Shown here: piece after piece, positions 15,707 to 24,497 of the stretch | How the letters are laid out: each line of letters begins with the position of its first letter | Position numbering within the stretch: the stretch's first letter is position 1 | Assembly (NCBI GenBank): GCA_035550595.1 | Contig: DASZOV010000053.1 | Location: forward strand, 45,465-109,464 | Reading direction: 5' to 3' | Origin: CALFMR01 sp035550595 | Lineage (GTDB): Bacteria > Acidobacteriota > Vicinamibacteria > Vicinamibacterales > SCN-69-37 | Length of the DNA: 64,000 nt | Made by a program: the position numbers and the translations under genes | Notes under the pieces: generated by a model | What the model saw: the letters and a program-made list of their open reading frames with translations, nothing else | What the model was told of the DNA's origin: nothing | The model's database searches: none

Positions 15707-16135
15707 ATGGGCAGCATTTTCGCGAACCGCATTACGGACACGATTTCGATCGACGACAGCGGCAGCACGATCACGATCCGCAAGCTCAATCCGAAGGCGC
15801 TCGAAGCGGCGCGCAAGGAATCGCAGCGCCGATCACTTGAGGAAGTCAAGGAACTCGGCGGACCGGCCGCCGTGCGCGAATTGCAGACGCTGGGCGACGC
15901 CAGCAAGGCCACGGACGAGACGCCGCGCCGTGATCCGTTGCTGACGCATGACGCGCTGACGCTGATCGAGAAGGGCGTCCTGTCATGGACCTACGACGAG
16001 CCGATCGGTCGTGAGGCGTTCGACGAACTCGACGAGGACGCGCGCGACAAATTGGCGACGGCCATCCTCAAGCTCAGCAAGCCGTCGCTCTATCAGACGG
16101 CGGAAGAGCAGGACGCAGCGCGAGTAAAAGGCTGA
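15707..16135 (+). CDS. Tail assembly chaperone (gpG-like)
   Basis: 142 aa from ATG 15707 (GGAGG upstream). IDDSGSTITIRKLNPKALEAAR is the usual N-terminus of this family, followed by an acidic helical region and FDELDEDARDKLATAILKLSKPSLYQTAEE. It sits immediately upstream of the tape measure region, and its 3' end overlaps a second frame that can be joined by a -1 shift at GTAAAAG (16124-16130). The chaperone coats the tape measure protein during tail assembly. Confidence 0.75.
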   Translation: MGSIFANRITDTISIDDSGSTITIRKLNPKALEAARKESQRRSLEEVKELGGPAAVRELQTLGDASKATDETPRRDPLLTHDALTLIEKGVLSWTYDEPIGREAFDELDEDARDKLATAILKLSKPSLYQTAEEQDAARVKG

Positions 16136-16431
16136 CGGCGCTGCACCGGTCGCTGGAAGGCGACGGTGACGCGCCGGTTCCATTCGCGTACTTCCTCGGT
16201 CGGTTGTGCGAGGAGTTCCATTGCCTGCCGTCCGAGGCGTTCCGGGAATGGCTGACGCTCCCGGCCGGACTGCTGGAGGACATTCTCGAAGCGAAGAGCT
16301 ACGCGCATGCGAAGGCGATCGTGGACGCAAAGGACGCGCCGAAGTCGCAACGGTACGAGACGCCGATGACACAGATGGTCGAGCAGATCGAGATGGCGAT
16401 CGTGGCGGAAGAGTTGAGGAATCATGGCTGA
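16129..16431 (+). CDS. Tail assembly chaperone extension (gpGT-like, via probable -1 frameshift)
   Basis: In the -1 frame relative to the gene at 15707 the sequence is open from the slip site to TGA 16429-16431. It encodes about 100 residues with FAYFLGRLCEEFHCLPSEAFREWLTLPAG and AKAIVDAKDA, typical of the T part of gpGT. No good start codon with SD precedes it (first ATG-like start at 16204 would drop conserved residues), so synthesis by frameshifting on AAAA at 16126-16129 is the best explanation. The end overlaps the next gene by 8 nt. Confidence 0.65.
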   Translation, partial: RLTALHRSLEGDGDAPVPFAYFLGRLCEEFHCLPSEAFREWLTLPAGLLEDILEAKSYAHAKAIVDAKDAPKSQRYETPMTQMVEQIEMAIVAEELRNHG

Positions 16432-16882
16432 CAGCATCACGTTCACGCTCGACACGTCCGCGCTCGATCGCGCCATTGCCAATTATGGCGAGGCGGCGCA
16501 GCGGCGTGCGACCGAAGCGGCGCGCGTGACGGCGACTCGCATCATGGCGGAGGCGAAGTCGCGCCTCACGCGGCAACTCGGCGCATATGCGACGGGGCGC
16601 ACCGAGCACGGCATCCATATGGAGGAGGCTGGCGGCGGCTTTCGCATCATTTCGGATCGACCGCTCCAAGGTGACGAGGACTTCACGGCCTCACTCGTGC
16701 CCATGTTCATCGAGTTCGGCACGCGGAAGCACAGCGGCAAGAGCAAGAGTGCCCGCTTTGGTCACGCGCAGGAGCCGCGGCCCTATCTGTTGATCTCGGC
16801 ACAACTCGAAGAGCAGGCATTTCGGCAGCGGCTCGTGGACGCGCTGAACGAGGCCGCCGACGAATCAGGACTCGGAGCCTAG
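16424..16882 (+). CDS. HK97 gp10-like tail completion protein
   Basis: 152 aa. The helical N-terminus ITFTLDTSALDRAIANYGEA and RVTATRIMAEAKSRL precede the signature MFIEFGTRKHSG, with the C-terminal helix FRQRLVDALNEA. The motif [FY]-x-E-[FY]-G-T is the hallmark of the gp10 family, which joins head and tail. Here it lies after the chaperone genes rather than before the tail tube, a modest reordering. Start overlaps the upstream frame. Confidence 0.75.
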   Translation: MADSITFTLDTSALDRAIANYGEAAQRRATEAARVTATRIMAEAKSRLTRQLGAYATGRTEHGIHMEEAGGGFRIISDRPLQGDEDFTASLVPMFIEFGTRKHSGKSKSARFGHAQEPRPYLLISAQLEEQAFRQRLVDALNEAADESGLGA

Positions 16883-16884
16883 CG

Positions 16885-19770
16885 ATGGCCGCGCCGCAGC
16901 TTGACGTCTTTGTCACCGCGAATCTCACGGAGATTCGGAAGCGTCTCGCGAATGATCTCGGCCCGATCATCGCGACGACACAGACGACGCTGACGCGGAT
17001 GTCGCACGCCTTCGACGGTGCCGCGATCATTTCGCAGGCTGGCGCGGCGGTAAAAGCGATCGGCGACATCGGGGGCGCGTCGAAGCTCACGGCCGGCGAA
17101 CAACAGAAACTGAACGGCATCCTCGACGAAGCGATCCAGAAATACAAGGCGCTCGGCACGCAGGCCCCGCCTGAGATGGTGGCGCTGGAACAGGCCACGC
17201 GTTCGCAGGAATCGGCGTGGTCGCGTGCGAATGACGCACTCGGCAAGTTCGGCCTGAGCCTGCAGGGTCTGACCGTCGCGGGTGTCATCGGCAGCATTGT
17301 CGCCATCGGCAAAGATGCGATCGAGTCTGCGGGCCATCTCGCCGACATGAGCGCGGCGACGGGGTTGTCGACGACGGAACTTCAGCGGCTTGGTCAGGCC
17401 GGCGCACAGGTTGGCGTCGACGTCGATACCGTCGCGCGCAGCGTGCAGGGACTTCAGCGCAATCTCACGAATGGTAGCGACGGCGCCGTTGAAGCGGTTC
17501 GTCAACTTGGCCTCAACGTCGGGTCGCTACTCGCGATGTCTCCAGGTGCGATGTTCGAGACGATCGCGCGCGCGATTGCCCAGATCCCCGATCCCGCCGA
17601 GCGCACCAACACCGCCATCGAATTGCTCGGCAAACAGGGGGCCGCGGCGCTGCCATTGCTCGTCTCGAATATCGACGAACTCGAGTCGCATACGCACGCG
17701 ATGCGCGACAGCACGGTCGCGAAACTCGATGAATTGGGCGACAAGTGGAGCGAGTGGAAAGAGACCATCAAGACCGCTATCGGTGAGACCATCGCGAACT
17801 TTTCGACGCTCCAGGGCGCGATGGAGCACTGGATTCCTGTCATGCAGGCGTGGTCTCAACAGCACGACATGGCGCAGCAGGCCATTGACGCGACTGTTGG
17901 TCTCCAGACCGAGACGGACACGTTCAAGCAGCATGCCGACGGCCTCGCCGATACGCAAAATCGCATCAACGGCTATCTCCAGACGTTCGCGAGCACGCGC
18001 GCGAAAGATGCACAAGAGGCGACACAGCAGGCCGCGCAAGCCGCGCGCGATCATCAGGCCGCTGTGAAGGCTGAGGCGGACGAAATCATCCGGCTCAACG
18101 CGCAACTGGTCGATGAAGTCACGAAGATGGATGCGATGGTCACGCATTCGTTCGTGACTACACAGGCGATCCAAAGCTTCGCCTCGTCAATGAAGCAGAT
18201 GGGGCAGGCACTCACGCTGCCGCAATATGGCGATTCGATCTCCGTCGCTGAGCACGGGCTCTCGACGCTCATGGCCAAGAACGCCGCGCCGGATGCGCTG
18301 TTCCAGTCGATCAAATTCATGCCGCGCCTTGTGCTGCCTAAAGCGCCTGAACTTGCGAGCTTTGGCGCTGAACTCGGCCAAGCGTTGAGCAGCGCGATTC
18401 AGGGGGGCGGCAACGTGGCCGAAGCCGGCGGCGCGTTTGTCGGCGGCGCGCTTGGTAACAGCATTGCGAAATCGGCCGCCAGCACGTTGACCAGCACGCT
18501 CGGCAAGACGTTCGGCGGCGTGATCGATGCCGTGTTGCCAGGACTCGGCACGCTCCTCGGTAGCCTCGCGGGCAAAGCCATCTCTGGCCTCGGCAAACTC
18601 TTCGGCTTCGGCACGGCCGGCCGCGATCTCGTGCAGCAGTTCGCCGACTCGATGGGCGGCTTCGATGCGCTGCACGACAAGCTCGACCAGATCGGCGACG
18701 CAGGCGAACAACTCTGGAAGACGCTGACGCAGGGCGTCGGCTCGAACAATCCGAAGCAGGCGCAGGCCGCGATCGATTCGGTCAACGCGGCGCTCGACCA
18801 GTTCAACCAGACGCAGCAAGACCTGCAGGATCATTTCGCCAGCCTGCTCGATGCGGTCGGCGACTTTGGCGGCAAGGCCCCGAAGGCGTTGCAGCCGATG
18901 ATCGAGCAGCTCCTGCAAATGCAGGGGCTGACCGAAGAGCAGCAGCAACTGCTCAAGGACATGCTCGGCGATCCGTCGATGGATGCGTTGCAGGATGCGG
19001 CGGACACGCTCGGCGTGTCGTTCGAACACATGGGCCAGCAGTTCAAAGAGGCCCAAATCGACAAGACCGCGTTCAGCTATCAGCACGCGCTCGATACGCT
19101 CCGCGATTCTGGCGCCGACATGAACGGCGTCCTGCTCGACTCGAAGGACAAGATCAACGATCTCGTCGATCAAGCGATCACCGCTGGCGCGGCGCTGCCC
19201 GATACGCTGAAGCCCTACATCCAGAAGCTAATCGACATGGGCCAGCTCGTCGCGCCTGACGGCTCGCTCGTCACGAACATCGATCAACTCTCGTTCGCCG
19301 ACATCCCGGACGACTCGCTCGATGCGATCAAGACGATCCTCCAGCAGATCCGGGACATCCTGCAGCACGACATCCCGCAGGCCGCGAGCTATGCGCAATC
19401 AGCGCTCGACGCGGTGCATATGCCGGCGGACATCTCGCCCGGGCCGAATTATGTCCGCATCGGCGGCCAGTGGGTGAACGCCGGCAGTCCTGAAGCCGCA
19501 CAGGCGATGAAGGACTCGCAGAATCGCAACGCGAACGCCGCCAACATGCCGCACATGGCGGCCGGCGGTCTCGTCACGCGGCCCACGGTCGCGCTCATCG
19601 GCGAGGCCGGCCCTGAGATGGTCGTGCCGCTCTCGCGCGGCGGCGGCTTCGTCGGCGCGGGCGCGAACATTTCAATCGTCGTCAATCCGTCGCGCGGGAT
19701 GAACGAGCGCGAACTCGCGCAGGAAGTCGCGCGGCGGTTGCCGCAGGCGCTCCGACAGGCGGGCTACTGA
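16885..19770 (+). CDS. Tape measure protein
   Basis: 961 aa, the longest tail gene, 2 nt after gp10. The helical N-terminus (residues 1-260) contains ELQRLGQAGAQVGVDVDTVA and ERTNTAIELLGKQGAAALPLL. A Gly/Ala-rich hydrophobic region spans about 505-590 (VGGALGNSIAKSAASTL, LGTLLGSLAGKAISGLGKLFGF). Long helices follow, and the C-terminus GGLVTRPTVALIGEAGPEMVVPL is the classical tape-measure ending. It sets tail length. Residues 853-863 (GPNYVRIGGQW) resemble a motif in the protein at 26381-29107. Confidence 0.93.
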   Translation: MAAPQLDVFVTANLTEIRKRLANDLGPIIATTQTTLTRMSHAFDGAAIISQAGAAVKAIGDIGGASKLTAGEQQKLNGILDEAIQKYKALGTQAPPEMVALEQATRSQESAWSRANDALGKFGLSLQGLTVAGVIGSIVAIGKDAIESAGHLADMSAATGLSTTELQRLGQAGAQVGVDVDTVARSVQGLQRNLTNGSDGAVEAVRQLGLNVGSLLAMSPGAMFETIARAIAQIPDPAERTNTAIELLGKQGAAALPLLVSNIDELESHTHAMRDSTVAKLDELGDKWSEWKETIKTAIGETIANFSTLQGAMEHWIPVMQAWSQQHDMAQQAIDATVGLQTETDTFKQHADGLADTQNRINGYLQTFASTRAKDAQEATQQAAQAARDHQAAVKAEADEIIRLNAQLVDEVTKMDAMVTHSFVTTQAIQSFASSMKQMGQALTLPQYGDSISVAEHGLSTLMAKNAAPDALFQSIKFMPRLVLPKAPELASFGAELGQALSSAIQGGGNVAEAGGAFVGGALGNSIAKSAASTLTSTLGKTFGGVIDAVLPGLGTLLGSLAGKAISGLGKLFGFGTAGRDLVQQFADSMGGFDALHDKLDQIGDAGEQLWKTLTQGVGSNNPKQAQAAIDSVNAALDQFNQTQQDLQDHFASLLDAVGDFGGKAPKALQPMIEQLLQMQGLTEEQQQLLKDMLGDPSMDALQDAADTLGVSFEHMGQQFKEAQIDKTAFSYQHALDTLRDSGADMNGVLLDSKDKINDLVDQAITAGAALPDTLKPYIQKLIDMGQLVAPDGSLVTNIDQLSFADIPDDSLDAIKTILQQIRDILQHDIPQAASYAQSALDAVHMPADISPGPNYVRIGGQWVNAGSPEAAQAMKDSQNRNANAANMPHMAAGGLVTRPTVALIGEAGPEMVVPLSRGGGFVGAGANISIVVNPSRGMNERELAQEVARRLPQALRQAGY

Positions 19771-21458
19771 TGGCGCTGAAGCTGACCATCGGCGGCACGA
19801 ACAAGGCGTCTTCGATCGACGCAGCGGCAGCGCCGGTCATCGTCACGGACGGCTGGAATCAGCGGCCACAGGCGACGTTTACGTGTATGCCGGGCTACAT
19901 CCCGGACCGCTTCGCCGAGGTCGTCATCTACGGTTCCGACGAGACCACGCCGATCTTCGGCGGATTCATCTTGTCGCGGACGATTCAGGCCGTGCAGGAG
20001 CGCGTGTTGCTCTCGCGCTGCGCCGTGTCGTGCGTCGGCTTCGCGGCGTATGCGGATTATCGATATGCGACGCTGAGTTATGACGATGAGGTCGCGCTCG
20101 AAACCGTACTCGGCGATCTCGTCGATGACTACCTCGGCGACTACGGCATCACGTATGACGGCGCGGCGACGGGCATCACGCTCGCGGCGTTTTCGTGGGA
20201 CCACGAGCGCATCTCGGACGGGCTCCGCGAGCTTGGCGATCGCGCAAATCGCGTCATTGTCATCGGTCCTGACAAGGCACTGACCGTGCTGACACCGGGC
20301 GGCACGAGCGCGCCCGTGTCGATCACGGACGCCTCGCCGAATTGCTACGACTGCGACCTTGAAGACGACGGCGACATCCCGCCGAACAAGGTCACGCTCA
20401 TTTGCGGCGCGGGCCAGAAGCCCGTGACGGAGACGTGGACGTCGGACGGCACCGCGACGAGCTACACCACGGTCTATCCGGCCTCGCAGAACAAGCAGGA
20501 CCTCTACCCGAACCTGCTCAAATTCAACGGCGTTGTGCAGGAGCCGATCTCGTGGGGCGACGAGCTCGGCTCGGGTCATTGGAAATGGGACGCGGCCACA
20601 CACACGCTGAGCGCACCGAACAGCGGGGCCGTGCCGAGCGCGGGCGTGGCAATCGAAGTCGCCTACACCGCGCAATATCCGTTCGAGGTCTCGAAGGATT
20701 CGGGCGACACGCCGGTCGTCGAAGAAGTCCTGACCATGCCGGACGTGTTCGATCACGGTCAGGCGCTCGAACTCGCGCAAGCGCGGCTCGACCAGCGCAG
20801 TCCGCAGGCGCAGACGGTGACGATTCACACGCGCTCGGAGGGCTTCGCGGCCGGTCAGGCGCTGACGATCGACATCACGGCCCGCGGCGGACTGGACGCG
20901 ATCTGTCTCGTCACTGAGGTCCGCACGGAGATTCGTTTCGACGCCGTGCGGCACTACTTCGTCACGGCCGTTGGCGCAGATGCGTATCGTGGCAGCTACC
21001 TCGACCAGTGGCGCGACATGACGAACGGCGGATCATCGTCGACGACCATTGCGGTCGTATCGGGCGCGAGTGGTGGCGGCAGCGGCGGCAGTGGTGGCGG
21101 TGCGACAGCCTCGATCTCGCCGGTCTATCTCGGCGGCTCGCGGTCCTCGGCGATTGCGCTGAGCACGGCGGCATACACGCCCGTCGTTGATGCGGTCGAG
21201 TTCAACGCGAGCGCGAGCTTCACCGGCCGCGTCCGCGTCGTGCTCCGCGCGCGGGACAGCGGTGTCGGCGCGACGGCTCGGCTCTACGACGTGACCGGCT
21301 CATCGTCGGTCGGCACATCGGACACCGTGACGTCGCAGACCGAGACGAAGAAGACGTTCCTGGTCAGCCTGACGGGCGGCCATGAATACCAGCTCGAAGT
21401 GCTGTCGTCGGCTGACGGCAAGGGCGTGTATTGCCTCGGCCAGTTGGAGGCGCTGTGA
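19770..21458 (+). CDS. Baseplate hub/distal tail protein
   Basis: 562 aa with start overlapping the tape-measure stop. Beta-rich: LTIGGTNKASSIDAAAAPVIVTDGWNQRPQATFTCMPGYIP, IYGSDETTPIFGGFILSRTI, then LVDDYLGDYGITYDGAATG and YPFEVSKDSGDTP. The first 400 residues follow the order of siphophage hub proteins (gp27/gpD-like). After a Gly/Ser linker (SGGGSGGSGGG, about residues 430-445) a separate C-terminal beta-domain follows. Probably the hub below the tape measure. Confidence 0.65.
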   Translation: MALKLTIGGTNKASSIDAAAAPVIVTDGWNQRPQATFTCMPGYIPDRFAEVVIYGSDETTPIFGGFILSRTIQAVQERVLLSRCAVSCVGFAAYADYRYATLSYDDEVALETVLGDLVDDYLGDYGITYDGAATGITLAAFSWDHERISDGLRELGDRANRVIVIGPDKALTVLTPGGTSAPVSITDASPNCYDCDLEDDGDIPPNKVTLICGAGQKPVTETWTSDGTATSYTTVYPASQNKQDLYPNLLKFNGVVQEPISWGDELGSGHWKWDAATHTLSAPNSGAVPSAGVAIEVAYTAQYPFEVSKDSGDTPVVEEVLTMPDVFDHGQALELAQARLDQRSPQAQTVTIHTRSEGFAAGQALTIDITARGGLDAICLVTEVRTEIRFDAVRHYFVTAVGADAYRGSYLDQWRDMTNGGSSSTTIAVVSGASGGGSGGSGGGATASISPVYLGGSRSSAIALSTAAYTPVVDAVEFNASASFTGRVRVVLRARDSGVGATARLYDVTGSSSVGTSDTVTSQTETKKTFLVSLTGGHEYQLEVLSSADGKGVYCLGQLEAL

Positions 21459-23020
21459 AGCGATTGATGTTCATGCTCGCGTTGCTCCTGCTGCCGTCGC
21501 TGGCGCAGGCCCAGGACCAGCAGATCGACGCCTCGGCGATCTACTCGACGGGCGATCTCACGCTGGCCCCAGCCGGCGGCGACATCATGCCGAGCGTCGG
21601 CGGGTCCGTGAATCTCGGCTCGCTGACGAAGAAATACGGCGCGGTCCACGCGTCCGAGCTGTGGGTGGAATCGCTCGTGGCCCAAGGCACGATCGCGACG
21701 ATTGGTGGGCGCGTGCTCGTCGCGCCGACGACGACACTCGTCGCGGACCTGACGACCTCGGCCACGACCATCCATGTCAAGGCCAACAATCTCGCTAGTG
21801 GTGACCGCATTGTCCTGCAGGCCAACGGCGTGACGGAGTGGATGGCGGTCACGTCGTCAGCGAGCGGATCAACCGGCGACTACAGCTATAGCGTCACGCG
21901 CAACCTCGACGGGAGTGGCGCGAACGCCTGGTCCGCTGGCGATGCCGTGCTCAACACGGGCGTGTCAGGCGACGGCTACATCGACCTCTATTCGCTGGCC
22001 GGATTGATTCCGGGCGACACGGTGGGACCGACGATTGTCGGCAACGTCCGCACGGGCACGACATGGAACTCGGTCGCTCCGCGGTGGGCGATCGGCAACC
22101 TTGATGGTCTCTACGGCTACAGCGCGACAACCTACGGCGCGGCGTTCGGCGATCCGTCTGGCGCATGGCTCAAGATCGATCCGACGAACGGCGTGCGGAT
22201 GGGTTACGACTCGACCGATTACGTCAAGATCGACACCGATGGATCACCTCGCCTCACGCTGCAATCCACCAACAGCCCGGAGACAGGCCTTGTGTTTCGT
22301 CGCGCCGTCCATTCTGGGTATGGCTGGGGCACTGATGACGTAGCGGCGCTCTATCTGGACGACAATATCGGCGATCAGTCGATGGTGCTCGCGAACGACA
22401 TTGGTAATTCGAGCGGAAGCATCGGAGCGGACGTGCGCGCCATCGACATCATCTCAGCGAAGGGATGGACGAGCGCCGGCAGCGGGTCGAGTACGGACGA
22501 GGCGCGCATCCATTTGCAGAGTGATCCGACGATCAGCCGCGTCTGGCTCTCGGCTGGATCGGTCGATTTCATCATGCAGGAGGGCGACGCGACGACCCTT
22601 GATGGATCGCTATCGGTGGGCACTGGCTACCAAGTCAACGGCACGGCTGGCGTCTCAAAGAATTGCGATGGCACGGCGCACCCGTTCACGTTTACCGGCG
22701 GCATCGCGACGGCCTGCACGGCGTTCTCGGACCTACGCAAAAAGCATGACGTGGAACCATTCACGCGCGGGCTCTCGGACGTGCTGCGGATTCGGCCCAT
22801 CGCGTTTCGCTACAACTCGGACGTTGGCGTCGGCGATGCTGAGCATTACGGGTTCAGCGGGCAAAACCTACTCACGGCCGTCCCGGAAGTGATGTCGCGC
22901 GACAAGGACGGATTCCTTCAGATCTCATACACAGCGCCGCTCCTCGCGGCGTATGCCAATGCGATCCGGGAGTTGTCGGATCGCGTCGATGAATTGCAGT
23001 GGGAACTGGAGCGGCGATGA
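21455..23020 (+). CDS. Tail fibre with S74 chaperone domain and signal-peptide-like N-terminus
   Basis: 521 aa from GTG 21455 (GTGA overlap). The first 20 residues, MKRLMFMLALLLLPSLAQAQ, are a textbook Sec signal peptide, odd for a virion protein. A repetitive beta-rich shaft follows (LTLAPAGGDIMPSVGGSVNLG). The C-terminus is a Peptidase_S74 intramolecular chaperone: SDLRKKHDV with Ser425 and Lys430 as the expected dyad, RPIAFRYNSD, HYGFSGQNL and a terminal coiled coil. S74 domains trimerise fibres and cleave themselves off. Confidence 0.8.
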   Translation: MKRLMFMLALLLLPSLAQAQDQQIDASAIYSTGDLTLAPAGGDIMPSVGGSVNLGSLTKKYGAVHASELWVESLVAQGTIATIGGRVLVAPTTTLVADLTTSATTIHVKANNLASGDRIVLQANGVTEWMAVTSSASGSTGDYSYSVTRNLDGSGANAWSAGDAVLNTGVSGDGYIDLYSLAGLIPGDTVGPTIVGNVRTGTTWNSVAPRWAIGNLDGLYGYSATTYGAAFGDPSGAWLKIDPTNGVRMGYDSTDYVKIDTDGSPRLTLQSTNSPETGLVFRRAVHSGYGWGTDDVAALYLDDNIGDQSMVLANDIGNSSGSIGADVRAIDIISAKGWTSAGSGSSTDEARIHLQSDPTISRVWLSAGSVDFIMQEGDATTLDGSLSVGTGYQVNGTAGVSKNCDGTAHPFTFTGGIATACTAFSDLRKKHDVEPFTRGLSDVLRIRPIAFRYNSDVGVGDAEHYGFSGQNLLTAVPEVMSRDKDGFLQISYTAPLLAAYANAIRELSDRVDELQWELERR

Positions 23021-23316
23021 AGACGCGCATCTGGACCGTGGCAGTTCTGCTGAGGCTCACGCTCATGCTGGCATTCGTCATTGTGACGGCTCCGCTCGCG
23101 GCGCAGGCGCAAGCGCCGACGCTGCCAGAAGCGTCGAAGCTGAAGATCATCGCGCTTCAGCAGCAGATCGAGATTTACCGGCTTCGCGAACAACTCGCGG
23201 CGTCGGAGCTGCAGAAGGCTATGGATGCGGCACAGGTGCCGGGCTATCGGCTCACGCCGCAGTTGACATACGAGCCGGTGAAACCGCCGACAGTGGAGCC
23301 GGCGAAGAAACCATGA
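23017..23316 (+). CDS. Small exported protein with coiled coil
   Basis: 99 aa from ATG 23017 (ATGA overlap with the fibre stop). The N-terminus MKTRIWTVAVLLRLTLMLAF and the following VIVTAPLAAQAQA form a signal peptide. The mature part has a helix KLKIIALQQQIEIYRLREQL and a Pro-rich tail (KPPTVEPAKKP). Two successive genes with signal peptides suggest export to the cell envelope. Function unknown. Confidence 0.6.
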   Translation: MKTRIWTVAVLLRLTLMLAFVIVTAPLAAQAQAPTLPEASKLKIIALQQQIEIYRLREQLAASELQKAMDAAQVPGYRLTPQLTYEPVKPPTVEPAKKP

Positions 23317-23342
23317 GCTAGACGAACTCGAACGCCGCGCTA

Positions 23343-23475
23343 GGCCCGCCAACGGGCCGAACTGCCGTAGCGGCCCTACGGCAGCCGGGTGGAACCGGAG
23401 GCGCGGCGACAGAGGCCAACAGACGAGAGGCCGTCTCTGTGCGCGTGGGCAACCACGCAGCAGGGGCGGCCTTTT
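23343..23475 (+). ncRNA. Multi-hairpin non-coding segment, candidate structured RNA
   Basis: Between genes ending at 23316 and starting at 23543 the + strand can form successive perfect stems. GGCCCG/CGGGCC with loop CCAA (23343-23358). CTGCCGTAG/CTACGGCAG, 9 bp with a 5-nt loop (23362-23384). CCGG/CCGG (23385-23398). Then AGGCCG (23428-23433) with CGGCCT (23467-23472) enclosing GCGTGG-GCAA-CCACGC (23443-23458), ending in TTTT. The last unit could be a rho-independent terminator; the series as a whole looks like a folded RNA. No protein-coding frame fits. Confidence 0.5.
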
Positions 23476-23542
23476 GTCGTTGGGCCGGGCATCGGGAGAG
23501 GACGCGGGATGGACCGGGGCCTCCCGGACGTGGAGGCGAGCG

Positions 23543-23806
23543 ATGACGTCGATTGTCAGCGGACACGCGGAGGCAGAGATGCGATCACCAGCACTCGGGA
23601 CGCTCAAGTGGCTGCTCGCACTCGGTCTGTCGGCGTTCGTCAGCTACTTCACGGCGCAAGCCAAGCTCGAGGTCGGACAGGCACGAATCGATGAGCGCGA
23701 GAACAACCACTACTCCGAGGTCTTGAGGCGGATGGACAGCATGAGCCAGGACATCCGTGATTTGCGGGATCAGGTGGCAGGACTCCGGGCACGGAGGGAT
23801 CGGTGA
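23543..23806 (+). CDS. Holin-like or spanin-like small membrane protein
   Basis: 87 aa from ATG 23543 (GGAGG 8 nt upstream). One membrane segment (LKWLLALGLSAFVSYFTA, residues about 19-36) precedes a coiled coil (ARIDERENNHYSEVLRRMDS, then MSQDIRDLRDQVAGLRA). This is the layout of class III holins and i-spanins. It overlaps the lysis gene downstream (GTGA), so it is probably part of the lysis cassette. Confidence 0.6.
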   Translation: MTSIVSGHAEAEMRSPALGTLKWLLALGLSAFVSYFTAQAKLEVGQARIDERENNHYSEVLRRMDSMSQDIRDLRDQVAGLRARRDR

Positions 23807-24273
23807 CGCGGCTCATCCGCGACTACGCGATCCCGGCCGCGCTCTCGCTGCTGCCGCCCGCGATGACCTCGCGCGAGGCCGCGGCGCTGCTTCTGGCGAT
23901 TGCGCAGCAGGAGAGCGACGGCGAGTATCGCGCGCAAGTCGGCGGCCCCGCGCGCGGCTACTGGATGTTCGAGCAGGGCGGCGGGATTCATGGCGTGCTC
24001 GCGCACCCAAAGACGGCGGACCTCGCCCGCACGGTCTGGCGCGCGCTCGATTATCCGAACACGCCGACGACGTGGGCCGTCTACGACGCGCTGCGGCACA
24101 ACGACGTGCTCGCGGCGGTCTTCGCGCGATTGCTGCTCTGGACGCTACCGGATCAGTTGCCGCCCGAGTCGGCGCCGGAGGCGGGATGGGCCTGTTACGT
24201 GCGGGCGTGGCGACCGGGGAAGCCGCGGCCGGAGAAGTGGGCGGCGAGTTGGCGGATCGGATGGGAGCACTGA
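23803..24273 (+). CDS. Putative endolysin (lysozyme-like)
   Basis: 156 aa, GTG start overlapping the holin-like stop. ALLLAIAQQESDGEYRAQVGGPARGYWMFEQGGG is the recognisable core: a helix ending in Q-E-S, then R-x-Q-x-G-G-P-A-R-G-[FY]-W-x-F-E. It is found in phage proteins annotated as lysozyme-like muramidases, with the Glu after QQ as the likely catalytic acid. No signal peptide, so release would depend on a holin. Assignment rests on motif and context. Confidence 0.65.
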   Translation: MTRLIRDYAIPAALSLLPPAMTSREAAALLLAIAQQESDGEYRAQVGGPARGYWMFEQGGGIHGVLAHPKTADLARTVWRALDYPNTPTTWAVYDALRHNDVLAAVFARLLLWTLPDQLPPESAPEAGWACYVRAWRPGKPRPEKWAASWRIGWEH

Positions 24274-24274
24274 C

Positions 24275-24493
24275 ATGGACTGGCTGCACTCAACGCGGGC
24301 ACATCAGGCGATGGCTGGAGCCCTTGCGGGATTCGTCACGGCAATCGAGGCTGACATCGACGCCTTCCGCGCGTGGAAGGCGTGGCATGACCTCGTGGTC
24401 TATGACTGGCGGACGGCCACGTTCCGCTGGTGCAAGGGCATTGTGCTTGGCGCGCTAACCGGAGTCGGACTCGGGGCGACATTTGGGATCTAA
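24275..24493 (+). CDS. Small membrane protein of the lysis region
   Basis: 72 aa from ATG 24275, directly after the endolysin stop. It has an amphipathic helical N-terminus (HQAMAGALAGFVTAIEADID) and a C-terminal membrane segment rich in Gly (GIVLGALTGVGLGATFGI). It ends 4 nt before the phage tRNA. It could be a second holin or antiholin; no family recognised. Confidence 0.5.
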   Translation: MDWLHSTRAHQAMAGALAGFVTAIEADIDAFRAWKAWHDLVVYDWRTATFRWCKGIVLGALTGVGLGATFGI

Positions 24494-24497
24494 CAGA

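Noticed and set aside
18187..19173. 328-aa minus-strand frame opposite the tape measure gene
   Set aside because: Antisense of a helical Gln/Asp-rich protein; Leu/Arg/Glu-rich artefact.
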